The notes below the pieces were generated by a model that worked only from the letters and a program-made list of their open reading frames with translations, was not told the origin of the DNA and did not search any database. A program made the translations under genes and the position numbers. Below, one piece after another: positions 1 through 7,464 of a DNA stretch of 64,000 bases; positions within the stretch are counted from its first letter, which is position 1, and each line of letters starts with the position of its first letter. Source of the stretch: Prolixibacteraceae bacterium (GTDB lineage: Bacteria; Bacteroidota; Bacteroidia; Bacteroidales; Prolixibacteraceae); NCBI GenBank assembly GCA_021740385.1, contig JAIOZY010000013.1, positions 1 to 64,000 of the forward strand, written 5' to 3'.

Positions 1-24
1 AAGAAAATGGTCCTCACGGATTGA
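1..24 (+). CDS. 3' end of an upstream gene (T9SS-type C-terminal tail)
   Basis: The first eight codons read KKMVLTD and a stop. The same tail, preceded by 44 more codons of a T9SS-like sorting domain, occurs at 3309-3464. The gene that enters from the left therefore probably encodes a T9SS-exported protein; tails of this type are common on Bacteroidota tail-fibre/peptidase S74-like proteins. Only the end is visible, so the main function cannot be judged. Confidence 0.55.
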   Translation, partial: KKMVLTD

Positions 25-694
25 TACTTTTTAACGTTTCAATTGTATGGATATGGAACCATTTAAAAAATTATCAAATTTGGAACCAACAGGAAAAGTA
101 AAAAAGCTTGTTGCATTGATCTTTTTGTTTTCCTGTTGTTTGTATGGCCGGGTTGCATGGGCTACAACCTTTGTAACGGTGCAGCCTTATGAAATTAAGT
201 TTAATTACGAAGCCGGTTACAGCAACGATGCCCTAACGATAAGCGATTATAGCGGAGAGACAATAACCTCGCCGGAATGGGCTTATGGTTGCAGCCCTGA
301 TAGTTTTGCTTACATTATGGGGCAAAGCGACCGGAGCATACAGGTGCGCTTTAGCAGCAACTGCAGCAACATACATTTGATCATAAACCTTACGGTAAGC
401 TCGGGCACGGGCATTGGCACGGTGTGCAACCATTTCGAGGCCAATTACACCGCGCTCGACTGGATAACCCTTGAACTTGACGGGAACATACCCGGCAGCG
501 TGGGCACACGTAGTTTTTCCTGGCAATGGTCGGTGTATGCATTGCCACTCGACATAACCAATTACTGTGCCGCCACGAGTACGAATTCTACCAGCCATAC
601 CTACTACACACTGCTTGCCGCGCCTCAGTCGCCAATGTCCGAACCCTGGAGCAGTGTGCTGGATTACGCTTGTGATTGGGCTAGCGGGGAGACA
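1..694 (+). repeat. Direct repeat, copy 1 (duplicated gene 5' half)
   Basis: This stretch matches 3441-4127 almost base for base. It includes the tail of the preceding gene, the untranslated leader and about 215 codons of the following gene. Identity stops abruptly where the two genes diverge. Because the match already covers base 1, the repeat probably continues to the left of the window. Confidence 0.9.
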
Positions 695-1333
695 TCAAAT
701 GTTAGTATTACAACTGAGATTACAGAATATTTATATGGGTGTGGATTTGATTATGAAACAACTCAAGGAGGGTCAACATATTCACATCCCAACTATTATT
801 CATATCCACATCATTTTAATGTCAGCCAGCTAATTTCTGATTTATCTAATCCAGATAATATTGATGTAAATTGTTTAGATATGGCAAGGGCAATTGTTAC
901 ATTTGGTAATGCCTTGGGGACAGATTTAGAACTAATTAGATTTTCTGGAGGTTATGCCTTAAATCATATTGATCCAATTGGATCGGCTTTAGCGACAAAT
1001 AACACATTCTCGACTCCATTAATTGATGATGATTGCAGAACAGGAGGATTCGGTTATCATGCTTTTGCCAAAGATGGGAATAATCACATTTGGGATGCTA
1101 CTCTCAGATATGATATTGATTCAGATCCAGATAATGTGATAAACTCAAATCCTAATTGTGGAGAAACCTCGTCTGGGCAAGATTGGGAACTGCCTTGTAA
1201 TGAATCTTTAGCAACATATCTTTCCAGATTGTTAGATAATTGGTCAAAACCGGATAATGATTACCCAATTGATTGTAGTAATCCTTATGATTGTGGTTCA
1301 TTATCAGACAATGAAAATATTATTGCATATTAA
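53..1333 (+). CDS. Secreted protein with transglutaminase-like C-terminal domain (copy 1)
   Basis: Unnamed secreted protein, about 426 residues, with an N-terminal hydrophobic export segment (KKLVALIFLFSCCLYG). In the numbering that counts from the ATG at 47, residues 40-200 are a beta-rich region nearly identical to the paralog at 3493. A transglutaminase/papain-like domain follows: Cys276 in NCLDMARA, His338 in GYHAFA and Asp350 in IWDA, the order and spacing expected for a Cys-His-Asp triad. The start at 53 is preferred because the paralog has TAG at the position of the ATG at 47 but keeps this second ATG. The 3' half is more AT-rich than the 5' half, which suggests recombination. Family assignment rests on the triad pattern only; substrate is unknown. 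Confidence 0.75.
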   Translation: MEPFKKLSNLEPTGKVKKLVALIFLFSCCLYGRVAWATTFVTVQPYEIKFNYEAGYSNDALTISDYSGETITSPEWAYGCSPDSFAYIMGQSDRSIQVRFSSNCSNIHLIINLTVSSGTGIGTVCNHFEANYTALDWITLELDGNIPGSVGTRSFSWQWSVYALPLDITNYCAATSTNSTSHTYYTLLAAPQSPMSEPWSSVLDYACDWASGETSNVSITTEITEYLYGCGFDYETTQGGSTYSHPNYYSYPHHFNVSQLISDLSNPDNIDVNCLDMARAIVTFGNALGTDLELIRFSGGYALNHIDPIGSALATNNTFSTPLIDDDCRTGGFGYHAFAKDGNNHIWDATLRYDIDSDPDNVINSNPNCGETSSGQDWELPCNESLATYLSRLLDNWSKPDNDYPIDCSNPYDCGSLSDNENIIAY

Positions 1334-1352
1334 ATTTATGGAGGGATTTGAA

Positions 1353-1904
1353 ATGGAAAAAAGATTAAAAAATATTTTGACTTTTCTTATATTTGGTTCT
1401 ATTCTCAGTAATACATATTCTCAAGAAAGTCAATACAATTTTGATAATTGGCCTGGTAAAAATAGTATAGCCAAAACTGGTATTGAATTACCTAAAGATT
1501 TTGTGACAAAACACAATATGAATATCACAAAAGGTTCATCAAGCGATGCCTTTATTTTTAGATTTTATTATAATGTGAATAACATAGCAAAGAATGGAAA
1601 ACTTCAAGTTGCTGTTTTATCTAATTCTGATGAGGCACAGATTGCTTTATTAAATTATTTGGAATCTCTAAGTACGAGAATTAAGCCGCCTATGCTTAAT
1701 AATGAAGAATTTGAATATGGAGATGTTGCTTTTGGTCAAGTTTATGATGGCGAATTTAGAGTAGCATATACTAAAAATAATGTTTTTATAGTAATACATG
1801 CTCCGTTAAAAGACGCAAAAAAAATCGCTTATGACATTGAATATAATATTAAAAAAGCCCCTGTTTGGAAAAATAAAGATAATAAACCATCATTTATTTT
1901 TTAA
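1353..1904 (+). CDS. Small secreted partner protein, one-domain version
   Basis: No family recognised. About 183 residues with a signal peptide (LKNILTFLIFGSILSNTYSQ). The start at 1353 has a purine-rich GGAGGG seven bases upstream, unusually good for this phylum. It begins 19 bases after the transglutaminase-like gene, so the two are probably co-transcribed. The body carries a pattern (VAVLSNSDEAQIAL, then GDVAFG, then NNVFIVI) that also occurs twice in the protein at 4601, which follows the second transglutaminase-like gene. It is therefore a recurrent partner of that gene. An inhibitor or immunity role is possible but only by position. Confidence 0.65.
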   Translation: MEKRLKNILTFLIFGSILSNTYSQESQYNFDNWPGKNSIAKTGIELPKDFVTKHNMNITKGSSSDAFIFRFYYNVNNIAKNGKLQVAVLSNSDEAQIALLNYLESLSTRIKPPMLNNEEFEYGDVAFGQVYDGEFRVAYTKNNVFIVIHAPLKDAKKIAYDIEYNIKKAPVWKNKDNKPSFIF

Positions 1905-1978
1905 AGAATGACAACTAATTAGTTGAAATTTTATAAATCACTTATTACATTTAAAAATAAATGTTAATCTAAAAAAAA

Positions 1979-2752
1979 ATGAAAACATTAATAAAAGCAC
2001 TAAGCATAATAATTGTTTTTTCGTTAATATCATGCGATAAGGACGTACCAATATCTTCTAATGGGAACAATGAAGCTAAGATACAGCGTAAATTATTATT
2101 CAATTCCGTTCAGGATACCATTCCCGGAGCTGTGCTTAAATATCAGTATGATGATATGATGAACCTGAAAAAAATAAATTATTGTTCAGCAATTAGTTGT
2201 GATGATATTTGTGTATATGAGATATTCGACTATTCTGATAATTCTGTTCTAAAAAAGAAGTTCACCTTTCATAAAGTATCAGATTCTATCGGGTGGCAGG
2301 TGCATGATTCTACTGTGTTTGAGTATGAAAATGGCCGATTAATATTGAAAGAAACATTTTATACAAATCTCTATTCCGATAAAATTACCATCAATTATGA
2401 ATATGAAACTGAAAAACTCACAAAAGAATACATTTATTATAACAATCAATTCGATTATCTTATAGTCTATGACTATAATAATGGGAAATGTGTAAAAGAA
2501 TGCCATTATAAAGATGAAGAAAAAAGTGAATTATATAAATATATTATTCATTCTTTTAAAGATGAAAGAAAAACAAAATCAGAAGTTTATAGCTCAAAAA
2601 ATACAATTATCCAGTCTATTACATACGCATACGACGAATATGGTAATTTAACTGAAGAAGCATCTGTACAACTTGATCTGACCATCGTTAAAGATTTGGA
2701 TTATAAAATTCAATATGAATACATTTACAACAAAAAAGTAAGACTAAAATGA
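1979..2752 (+). CDS. Lipoprotein with YD/RHS-like repeats
   Basis: 257-residue predicted lipoprotein: a hydrophobic leader ends in a lipobox-like LISC at about residue 19. The body is a run of short beta strands of the type YxYDxxxNLxxI and YAYDEYGNLTEE, resembling the YD/RHS-like repeats of Bacteroidota lipoproteins. Such repeats form extended beta structures and often bind glycans or partner proteins. Its stop overlaps the start of the next gene by four bases (ATGA), so the two are translationally coupled. No catalytic motif is visible. Confidence 0.7.
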   Translation: MKTLIKALSIIIVFSLISCDKDVPISSNGNNEAKIQRKLLFNSVQDTIPGAVLKYQYDDMMNLKKINYCSAISCDDICVYEIFDYSDNSVLKKKFTFHKVSDSIGWQVHDSTVFEYENGRLILKETFYTNLYSDKITINYEYETEKLTKEYIYYNNQFDYLIVYDYNNGKCVKECHYKDEEKSELYKYIIHSFKDERKTKSEVYSSKNTIIQSITYAYDEYGNLTEEASVQLDLTIVKDLDYKIQYEYIYNKKVRLK

Positions 2753-3258
2753 AATACTTTTTATTAATATTACCAATTTTTATTCTTTGTTGTTGTAACG
2801 ATAACAATAGGGACTTGGATGAAAATGTCTCAAAAAAATATATTGAGTTAACTGATAATTTTTCTTTTCAGGAATTTGAAAGTGTTCAGGAATTTGTCTT
2901 TGAAAATGGAGACAGGCAAACCTATTGCAACCTGTATAATGACAATCCCCATTTTTCCTTTAATGGATTTGAAGTTTATCTGGATCCGGAAACCGGACAG
3001 GAAAATATGAACTGCGATCCGGAAATCTCAGATTTCAATCAAATTGTAATAGTCGATCTGGATGTAAGCCTGCAATATTATCGTTTGCTCATTGTAAGGG
3101 AAGGAGATTTAGAAAATGGCAAGATATTTTTTTCGGTACCTGAAGGAATTGAAGAGAATAAGATTTACCTGGTAAATACTGACCAAAAAGATGTTGATTT
3201 AATGATCAAAAACGTGTTGGAATTAATTGAAAAGATTAAAGAAGAAATTTATAAATAG
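2749..3258 (+). CDS. Small lipoprotein, unknown function
   Basis: 169-residue protein with a clear lipoprotein signal (hydrophobic run followed by LCCCN at about residues 13-17). The mature part is acidic and rich in aromatic residues, with no motif I recognise. It overlaps the preceding lipoprotein gene by four bases and ends about 50 bases before the relic T9SS tail at 3309. The pair lies between two duplicated transglutaminase-like genes, so it was probably carried along in the same accessory block. Confidence 0.65.
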   Translation: MKYFLLILPIFILCCCNDNNRDLDENVSKKYIELTDNFSFQEFESVQEFVFENGDRQTYCNLYNDNPHFSFNGFEVYLDPETGQENMNCDPEISDFNQIVIVDLDVSLQYYRLLIVREGDLENGKIFFSVPEGIEENKIYLVNTDQKDVDLMIKNVLELIEKIKEEIYK

Positions 3259-3308
3259 TATCCAGTTTGATTTTTTATTAAGCATTATTACGAAATGAGT
3301 TTAAATAA

Positions 3309-3464
3309 GAGTTGGTCACGCAACTAAAAAGCATCGGTTTGCATCAGAAGGGTGAAGGCAACATTGCCATTGAAGGCAACGAACTGGAACCCGGCATGTA
3401 CCTATACGCGCTGATTGCCGACGGAAAATTGGTTGATACGAAGAAAATGGTCCTCACGGATTGA
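3309..3464 (+). pseudogene. Relic T9SS C-terminal sorting domain left at a duplication junction
   Basis: A 52-codon open stretch with no start codon of its own, preceded in frame by a stop at 3306. It reads as the end of a surface protein: LVTQLKSIGL, then GNIAIEGNELEPGMYLYALI and DTKKMVLTD. The GxYxYxLIxDGKxxDTKKMxL pattern is typical of T9SS tails on Bacteroidota tail-fibre-like proteins. Its last codons and the 20 bases after them are identical to 1-44 of the window. It is best explained as the piece of the upstream gene copied along when the transglutaminase-like gene was duplicated. Confidence 0.75.
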
Positions 3465-4127
3465 TACTTTTTAACGTTTCAATTGTATAGATATGAAACT
3501 ATTTAAATTATCAATTTTGGGAAAAACGGGAAAAGCGAAAAGGCTTGTTGCATTGTTATTTTTGTTTTCCTTTTGTTTGTATGGCCAGGTTGCATTGGCT
3601 ACAACCTATGTAACGGTACAGCCTTACGGGATCAAGTTCAATTACGAAGCCGGTTACAGCAACGATGCCCTAACGATAAGCGATTATAGCGGAGAGACAA
3701 TAACCTCGCCGGAATGGGCTTATGGTTGCAGCCCGGATAGTTTTGCTTACATTATGGGGCAAAGCGACCGGAACATACAAGTGCAGTTCAGCAGCAATTG
3801 CAGCAGCATGCATTTGATCATAAACCTTACGGTAACCTCAGGCACGGGCATTGGCACGGTATGCAACCATTTCGAGGCCAATTACACCGCGCTCGACTGG
3901 ATTACCCTTGAACTGGACGGGAACATATCCGGCAGCGTGGGCAGGCACAATTTTACCTGGCAATGGTCGGTGTATGCCATTCCCAACGACGATGCTTATT
4001 GCTCAGCTACAAGTACGAATTCTACCAGCCACACCTACTACACCCTGCTTGCCGTACCTCAGGCTCCAATGGATGAACCCTGGAGCAGTGTGCTTGATTA
4101 TGCGTGTGATTGGGCGAGTGGACAGAC
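3441..4127 (+). repeat. Direct repeat, copy 2 (duplicated gene 5' half)
   Basis: Second copy of the 1-694 repeat, offset by about 3.44 kb. It contains the relic T9SS end, the leader and the conserved 5' half of the second transglutaminase-like gene. Homologous recombination between the copies could delete or amplify the intervening genes. Confidence 0.9.
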
Positions 4128-4578
4128 AACTGAATATTACATCATTTCTTCAATAACAGAAGGAGCCTATGATAATATTGGAAAAGAGTATTATGGAGGT
4201 GATAGTCATGCAGTTCTTCCCAATTTTAATTTAACTGGTTTTTTTGCAGATGATTGGGCTGATTGCCGTGATATGTCTGCTGTTGTGCAAATTTTCTCTA
4301 ATGCGCTGGGAGCTCAAAGTATTCAAGTGCGAAGAATAGATGGCCAGTTTGTATATAAGCTTATACTCCCTATTGGTAAATATAACTGGACATCAGGTAC
4401 ATGGAATTTTCACCAAGTTGGTTATTATAGTAACGTTTTTGATGCATGTTTACAACTTGATCAATCTTCACCTCGAATTCCTATTAATGAACAAATAAAT
4501 GGTAGTTATAAAAATGATTTATTTGATTCTGGATATTGGACACCCAATAATGCGACTGCCTATACGTATGTATATTAA
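3493..4578 (+). CDS. Secreted protein with transglutaminase-like C-terminal domain (copy 2)
   Basis: 361-residue paralog of the gene at 53. Residues 1 to about 210 are nearly identical in the two proteins, including the export segment and the EPWSSVLDYACDWASG stretch that opens the catalytic-like domain. The last 150 residues are clearly different but retain the triad pattern: Cys258 in DCRDMS, His307 in NFHQVG and Asp317 in VFDA. The design of a conserved secreted head and a variable enzymatic tail followed by a different small gene resembles polymorphic effector cassettes. Export is supported by the signal-like N-terminus; no T9SS tail is present. Function unknown. Confidence 0.75.
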   Translation: MKLFKLSILGKTGKAKRLVALLFLFSFCLYGQVALATTYVTVQPYGIKFNYEAGYSNDALTISDYSGETITSPEWAYGCSPDSFAYIMGQSDRNIQVQFSSNCSSMHLIINLTVTSGTGIGTVCNHFEANYTALDWITLELDGNISGSVGRHNFTWQWSVYAIPNDDAYCSATSTNSTSHTYYTLLAVPQAPMDEPWSSVLDYACDWASGQTTEYYIISSITEGAYDNIGKEYYGGDSHAVLPNFNLTGFFADDWADCRDMSAVVQIFSNALGAQSIQVRRIDGQFVYKLILPIGKYNWTSGTWNFHQVGYYSNVFDACLQLDQSSPRIPINEQINGSYKNDLFDSGYWTPNNATAYTYVY

Positions 4579-4600
4579 TAATTGAATCACCAGAATAATT

Positions 4601-5575
4601 ATGAACATTAAAATGAAAAGTAAGTTTTTTTTAATAATCTCGTTTATTTTGCTCCAATTTTTTTCGATTAGTTATGCTCAAAAAGATATTTTATTGGTTG
4701 ATGATAACATAGAAGGATTTAAATTAATTAGAGAAATGAAGTCTTTTTGGCAGATAAGTGCAGATTCATTAACTGATAATGTTCTTGAACAAAAATGGAG
4801 TTTATATGAAAATGATGAATATTATATTAGCTATTGTGAATTCGATAACGAAGAAGATGCAATAAAAGGAGTTGCATATAATGCTAATTCCAGTGCAATG
4901 CCATTTATCTTTGGATCTCCAACCGGTGAAATTGTAGGGAATGTTTCTTGGAGATCTTTAGACGGAAGTGCTATTTGTTTCCAAAAAAACAATATTGGTA
5001 TTAAAATATTTAAACCTCTAAATGTTAAGGAGAAAGATAAGAAAGTAATTCTTAGCATTTCTAATAATATATTAGAAAAGATTAATGCAAATATTTCATC
5101 TAATATTAGATTGGAGAATGATAAACTTTTAAATTATTTATCACATGAACAACTTCAAAAAATAACTGAAAATTATAACAATTTACTAACTCAAGATGGC
5201 TATAGCGAATTCAAAGTTGAAAAATCTAAATGGGTTATAGCAGAAGATAGCTTGTTAATGGGTTATAGAAAAGAATGGTCAAAAAAGCAGTCTATTTTTT
5301 ATATTGACATTGCTTTGCTATCTAATTCTAATGATGCACTGGAAGCCTCTGAATTTCGTAGTAAAATTACATCGAGCCCTTTATGCATATTAGGTAACGA
5401 TGAATCAATTTCTGTTGCTATTAATGATTGGATAAATGAATGGAATGAATTAGATAAATTAAGTCTTATCTCAATAATCGGAATAAAGGGTAACTTGTCA
5501 TTGCATTTTTATTATTATAATAATGCAGAACTTGATTTTATTTTACTTAATGAAATATTAAAATCTATAAATTAA
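4601..5575 (+). CDS. Secreted partner protein, two-domain version
   Basis: 324 residues with a signal peptide (FFLIISFILLQFFSISYAQ); Met5 at 4613 is an alternative start. The mature part looks like two copies of a domain of about 130 residues, each with a W-(Q/V)-I-(S/A)-(A/E)-D-S-L stretch and ending in an isoleucine-rich helix (SNNILEKIN and LNEILKSIN). The second copy contains ALLSNSNDALEA, matching VAVLSNSDEAQIAL in the one-domain protein at 1353. It starts 22 bases after the second transglutaminase-like gene, in the same relative position as 1353. No known family recognised. Confidence 0.65.
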   Translation: MNIKMKSKFFLIISFILLQFFSISYAQKDILLVDDNIEGFKLIREMKSFWQISADSLTDNVLEQKWSLYENDEYYISYCEFDNEEDAIKGVAYNANSSAMPFIFGSPTGEIVGNVSWRSLDGSAICFQKNNIGIKIFKPLNVKEKDKKVILSISNNILEKINANISSNIRLENDKLLNYLSHEQLQKITENYNNLLTQDGYSEFKVEKSKWVIAEDSLLMGYRKEWSKKQSIFYIDIALLSNSNDALEASEFRSKITSSPLCILGNDESISVAINDWINEWNELDKLSLISIIGIKGNLSLHFYYYNNAELDFILLNEILKSIN

Positions 5576-5620
5576 AATGAAAATTCCTTTATTAATTAAT
5601 ACTCTTAAAATTATGTAATT

Positions 5621-6127
5621 ATGAAACATTTTAATAAAATATTGCACTATTTGATGCTATTTTTAATCCTTATTTTTAGTGCCTGTGATAGTGAAATGAT
5701 GCACTCTGTAACTTTCACCCCGACTAATCATGCAATAAGCAAGCTGGGGGCTGAAATGCGTTATGTTATTATAGTTCCTGAAAACAATTTCTATAATTTT
5801 TCTTCAGAAGATTCTATTTTAAACTGTGAGGGAGATTACTGTAAGGATTTTTTAGTACCTCTTTCAGAAATGGATAAACTAGCTCAGGTACTTTCTGATA
5901 CAACAATATTTGAATGGAGGTTCATGACCGCTGAATTACCATACCCGGAAAACAATTGTTCGATGTTGGTATATGCTGGTCGCAATCAATCGACAGGCGG
6001 ATATAACGATTACATGTGTTCGATTGGTAACGGTAGTTCTGCGATTGATATTATAAGGGAAATATCGAAGTCATTTTCAGGAGAAGCAAATATTGCATTT
6101 GATGAAATTATTGCCTCTTTGGAGTGA
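5621..6127 (+). CDS. Small lipoprotein, unknown function
   Basis: 168-residue protein with a lipoprotein signal (MLFLILIFSAC, lipobox at about residues 19-22). The mature part has several cysteines (about residues 70, 75 and 112) that could form disulfides in the periplasm, and no recognisable motif. It is the last gene of the left accessory block, 45 bases after the two-domain partner gene, and is probably co-transcribed with it. Confidence 0.65.
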   Translation: MKHFNKILHYLMLFLILIFSACDSEMMHSVTFTPTNHAISKLGAEMRYVIIVPENNFYNFSSEDSILNCEGDYCKDFLVPLSEMDKLAQVLSDTTIFEWRFMTAELPYPENNCSMLVYAGRNQSTGGYNDYMCSIGNGSSAIDIIREISKSFSGEANIAFDEIIASLE

Positions 6128-6184
6128 TCAAAAAGTAGGTTTAGTTTTCTAATTGAACAAAATTAGTGGATCAAAGTAATATTG

Positions 6185-6333
6185 TCCCCCGCTGCCGCAC
6201 GATTGCATCGTGTGGTTTAGCCACAGGCTAAAATAATAACATACACTTTAAGAATTCCAAAAATTCTAAATGAGCCGCAGCTTCAAGTTCAATTACTAAA
6301 AACCACGCGAACGATTCGCGCGGTAGCGGGGGA
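6185..6333 (+). repeat. REP-like element: long imperfect inverted repeat with inner hairpins
   Basis: Two 34-base arms (6185-6218 and 6300-6333) are inverted copies that differ at only a few positions; the outer part is TCCCCCGCT(G/A)CCGC. Each arm contains its own short hairpin: CACGAT-TGC-ATCGTG on the left and CGCGAA-CGA-TTCGCG on the right. A further TAGCC-ACA-GGCTA hairpin lies just inside. This is the architecture of REPIN-type elements mobilised by RAYT (IS200-like) transposases; none is present in the window. The right arm touches the carB relic directly. Confidence 0.8.
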
Positions 6334-6530
6334 TAAATACACCGGCGGGCAAGCAAAGCGAATACGACGATTCATACATCCGGAAAACGGCTATAAAACA
6401 CAAAATTCCTTACATTACCACAACATCGGCTGCACTGGCTGCCACCAAAGGGATCAAAGACCGGCAGGAGAGGCAGTACCGGGTAAAATCGCTTCAGGAG
6501 TACCATGCTGAAATAACTGAGGCGGAATAG
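6333..6530 (+). pseudogene. 3' fragment of carbamoyl-phosphate synthase large subunit (carB)
   Basis: An open stretch of 65 codons with no start, reading INTPAGKQSEYDDSYIRKTA, then IPYITTTSAALAA and KGIK, ending at TAG. This matches the extreme C-terminus of CarB, the MGS-like allosteric domain with its conserved INTP and IPYITT segments. The rest of the gene of more than 1000 codons is absent; the fragment begins exactly at the arm of the REP-like element. It cannot be functional. It may mark a rearrangement or transfer boundary. Confidence 0.8.
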
Positions 6531-6818
6531 AACACGGGTAACACGGATTTAACGGTTTTGAACAGCTTTTTTCTCTGTTAAGCGGATTTACTGTATCCTT
6601 TTAAAAAAACGCAAAGACGCTGAGGTGCTATGGATTTTAATTCACAGTATTTTTGTGTATTTATATTAATCATTAAATTAAAAAGATTATAAAACTATTA
6701 TACTGTGAATATCCGAATTTTCAGTGTAATTCGCATTTCTAACCTGCCTGATTTATAAAATTTTCATCTTGCTAAACTTTTTTATGCTGTAAAACATGTT
6801 TTTTAATTTGTTACATTA
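6531..6818. other. Gene-free AT-rich spacer
   Basis: No credible coding sequence. It starts with degenerate repeats of the type AACACGGGTAACACGGATT and ACGCAAAGACGCTGAGG, which are common between genes in this phylum, then becomes AT-rich toward the regulator promoter. No strong hairpin was found. Confidence 0.5.
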
Positions 6819-6849
6819 TTTGTAAAATAAAACAATAAATGTAACTTTG
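6819..6849 (+). promoter_or_regulatory. Bacteroidota-type promoter of the TetR operon
   Basis: TTTG at 6819-6822, a 19-base spacer, then TAACTTTG at 6842-6849. This is a full match to the phylum's -33/-7 consensus. Transcription would begin a few bases later, leaving a leader of about 20 bases before the ATG at 6874. Confidence 0.75.
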
Positions 6850-6873
6850 CTTTTGTTTTGTATTTTATAGCAC

Positions 6874-7464
6874 ATGAAAAAATTTCAGGATACAGGTAAA
6901 ACAGATCAAATTCTTCAGGCAGCAAAGAAGCTTTTCTGGAAACACGGGATACGTAAAATCTCTGTCGATGAAATATGCCGCGAGGCCGGGGTAAGCCGCA
7001 TGACTTTCTACCGCCTTTTTAAAAACAAGATTGAAGTGGTTAAAGTTGTAATAAACCGGATTTTTGAGAAGACCGAAAAAGATTACAAAGCGATAATGGC
7101 ACGCGACATTCCGTTTGCCGAAAAAGTTAAAGATCAGGTGCGTTTAAAATACGAGGGAACCAATGAGCTGGGTGAAGAGTTTATTGCCGATATTTATTCC
7201 GGCTGGAATAAGGAATTGCAAAATTTCTTTCAGGAAGTATCATCCCGGATCGTTTTAATGGTACGTGCCGATTATGAAAAAGCAATAGAAAAAGGTTGGA
7301 TACGAAAAGATGTAAACATCGATTTTATTTTTTACATGAGCCAAAAAATGGCCGAAATGACAACCGACCCTGTGCTGATGCGTATGTACAGTAATCCACG
7401 AGAGCTTATTATGGAATTTATGAACATGATGTTTTACGGAATAATTCCACGGGAAAATGAATAA
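6874..7464 (+). CDS. TetR/AcrR-family transcriptional regulator
   Basis: 196-residue TetR-family regulator. The N-terminal helix-turn-helix is at about residues 10-57 (ILQAAKKLFWKHG, then VDEICREAGVSRMTFYRLFKNK), followed by an all-helical ligand domain with no assignable ligand. It is the first gene of a co-directional set; its last codons overlap the barrel gene by eight bases, which points to translational coupling. By analogy with other TetR proteins that lead efflux operons, it probably represses its own promoter at 6819 until a membrane-active or lipid-like ligand binds. Confidence 0.88.
   Translation: MKKFQDTGKTDQILQAAKKLFWKHGIRKISVDEICREAGVSRMTFYRLFKNKIEVVKVVINRIFEKTEKDYKAIMARDIPFAEKVKDQVRLKYEGTNELGEEFIADIYSGWNKELQNFFQEVSSRIVLMVRADYEKAIEKGWIRKDVNIDFIFYMSQKMAEMTTDPVLMRMYSNPRELIMEFMNMMFYGIIPRENE

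Noticed and set aside
233-598. Long minus-strand open frame inside the first transglutaminase-like gene
   Set aside because: Antisense to a conserved, signal-bearing gene with a paralog; no independent start or motif.
6531-6873. Possible small gene between the carB relic and TetR gene
   Set aside because: Stops in all frames, degenerate intergenic repeats and AT-rich promoter sequence only.
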